From NCBI RefSeq assembly GCF_002245625.1, contig NZ_NOIG01000004.1, forward strand, positions 1-64,000: a stretch of DNA of 64,000 nucleotides, in the 5' to 3' direction. Positions 63,043 through 64,000 of this stretch are shown in pieces (position 1 is the first letter of the stretch; each line of letters starts with the position of its first letter). The notes under the pieces were generated by a model. The model searched no databases. It was given only the letters and a program-made list of their open reading frames with translations, and was not told where the DNA came from. The translations under genes were made by a program, and so were the position numbers. The stretch comes from Acidovorax kalamii (lineage in GTDB: Bacteria > Pseudomonadota > Gammaproteobacteria > Burkholderiales > Burkholderiaceae_C).

Positions 63043-64000
63043 TGGACACACCTGCAAGCCGTGCCTGCGGCATTCATGCCGCACGCCTGAACCTGGCCGA
63101 CTACGCCGTCAACTTTGGCGACGCGCACCCGCCGCTCACCCGGGCGCAGGCGCTGATCGAGGCCGAGCGCTGCTACTACTGCCACGACGCCCCCTGCGCC
63201 ACGGCCTGCCCCACGGGCATCGACATCCCCTCGTTCATCCACCGCATTGCGCAGGACAACAACCGGGGCGCGGCCCGCGCCATCCTGGAGGCCAACCCGC
63301 TGGGCGGCATGTGCGCCCGTGTGTGCCCCACCGAGGTGTTGTGCGAACAGGCCTGTGTGCGTAACACCAACGAAGACAAGCCGGTAGAGATTGGCTCGTT
63401 GCAGCGCTATGCCACCGATGCCTTCTTTGCCCAGCCCGGGGCTCCGCTGTTCCAGCGCGCAGCGGCCACCGGCAAGCGTGTGGCCGTGGTGGGCGCCGGG
63501 CCTGCGGGCCTGGCCTGTGCGCATGGCCTGGCCGTGCGCGGGCATGACGTGGTGCTGTTCGAGGCGCGGCCCAAGCTCGGCGGCCTCAACGAATATGGAC
63601 TGGCCAGTTACAAGACCACCAACAACTTCGCGCAGAAGGAAGTGGAGTGGCTGTTGTCCATCGGCGGCATTGAAGTGCGCACCGGCCAGCAACTGGGCCG
63701 TGATATCACGCTCGACAGCCTGCTGAGTGCTTATGACGCCGTGTTCCTGGGACTGGGGCTGCAGGGCGTGAACGCGCTGGGCGTGGCCGAGCCTACGGCC
63801 ACTGGTCTGCGCAATGCGGTGGACTTCATTGCCGAGCTGCGCCAGAGCACCGACCTCTCCGCCCTGCCTGTAGGCCGCCGCGTGGTGGTGATTGGTGGCG
63901 GCATGACGGCAGTGGATGCCGCCGTGCAGTCGCGCAAGCTGGGTGCGGAAGAGGTGGCCATCGTCTACCGCCGGGGTGCTGAGGCCATGTCGGCATCGGC
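63042..64000 (+). CDS. preT: NAD-dependent dihydropyrimidine dehydrogenase subunit PreT (partial, continues past window)
   Basis: The first ~319 residues are in the window; the frame is open at the end. The N-terminal iron-sulfur domain has two Cys clusters, CYYCHDAPCATACPTG and MCARVCPTEVLCEQAC, as in PreT and glutamate synthase small subunits. FAD-binding GAGPAGLACAHGL and NAD(P)-binding VVIGGGMTAVDAA follow. With PreA it reduces uracil and thymine to dihydropyrimidines. Ribosome-binding site GGAGGAAACC is strong. Likely next are preA and dihydropyrimidinase, beyond the window. Confidence 0.92.
   Translation, partial: MDTPASRACGIHAARLNLADYAVNFGDAHPPLTRAQALIEAERCYYCHDAPCATACPTGIDIPSFIHRIAQDNNRGAARAILEANPLGGMCARVCPTEVLCEQACVRNTNEDKPVEIGSLQRYATDAFFAQPGAPLFQRAAATGKRVAVVGAGPAGLACAHGLAVRGHDVVLFEARPKLGGLNEYGLASYKTTNNFAQKEVEWLLSIGGIEVRTGQQLGRDITLDSLLSAYDAVFLGLGLQGVNALGVAEPTATGLRNAVDFIAELRQSTDLSALPVGRRVVVIGGGMTAVDAAVQSRKLGAEEVAIVYRRGAEAMSAS

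Overview
This 64 kb window looks like a chromosomal segment of a high-GC betaproteobacterium of the Comamonadaceae, most like Acidovorax and its relatives. The signs are an Omp32-type trimeric porin, a type II secretion operon in the order gspGHIJKLMN with a divergent short gspC, a complete glucose-to-KDPG Entner-Doudoroff set under HexR-type operators, and several families of short GC-rich interspersed repeats. The genus is an inference from gene content. I see no rRNA, tRNA, CRISPR array, integrase, transposase or prophage.

Layout. 1-6.1 kb: type II secretion pseudopilins and inner-membrane platform on the minus strand (gspN is cut by the window edge), with gspC divergent. 6.2-10.7 kb: cobC-cobS, ilvA with a candidate small RNA or attenuator upstream, an OsmC-family protein and coq7. 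11-12 kb: a highly expressed porin. 12.5-21.4 kb: a dipeptide/oligopeptide ABC importer with two paralogous binding proteins and an M20 amidohydrolase embedded in it. 21.8-23.7 kb: an exported 5'-nucleotidase-like lipoprotein. 23.8-30.2 kb: hexR, a three-gene FbpABC/phosphonate-type ABC importer and transaldolase.

30.4-48.5 kb is a sugar-catabolic block. It holds a two-component system divergent from a glucose/mannose-type ABC importer with a LamB-like porin, then glucokinase, a VOC protein, zwf, pgi, an AGE-family isomerase, an SMP-30 lactonase, edd and eda. Four 15-bp sites resembling the HexR operator lie in front of the importer, zwf, pgi and the lactonase/edd pair. I therefore read this block, with hexR and perhaps tal, as one KDPG-responsive regulon that imports hexose, phosphorylates it and routes it through the Entner-Doudoroff pathway. 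No dedicated 6-phosphogluconolactonase gene is visible here.

48.8-64 kb: a DUF805 membrane protein, groESL with a perfect CIRCE operator, a family B DNA polymerase (Pol II type) behind a LexA-like palindrome, an unrecognised 574-residue protein, a large lipoprotein with a seven-repeat beta-propeller, two tandem small exported proteins, argC, a LysR regulator, and a TetR (RutR-like) regulator divergent from the start of a reductive/catabolic pyrimidine operon (preT, cut by the window end).

The most unusual signals are non-coding. One GC-rich repeat family lies inside operons, begins at the stop codon of one gene, runs up to the next, and is always in the sense orientation. In gspJ and gspK it appears to encode the prepilin leader. 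A second, AT-armed repeat family has at least eight copies, one of them inside the cobS reading frame. There is also a 110-bp imperfect palindrome and an anti-Shine-Dalgarno-bearing small RNA candidate.
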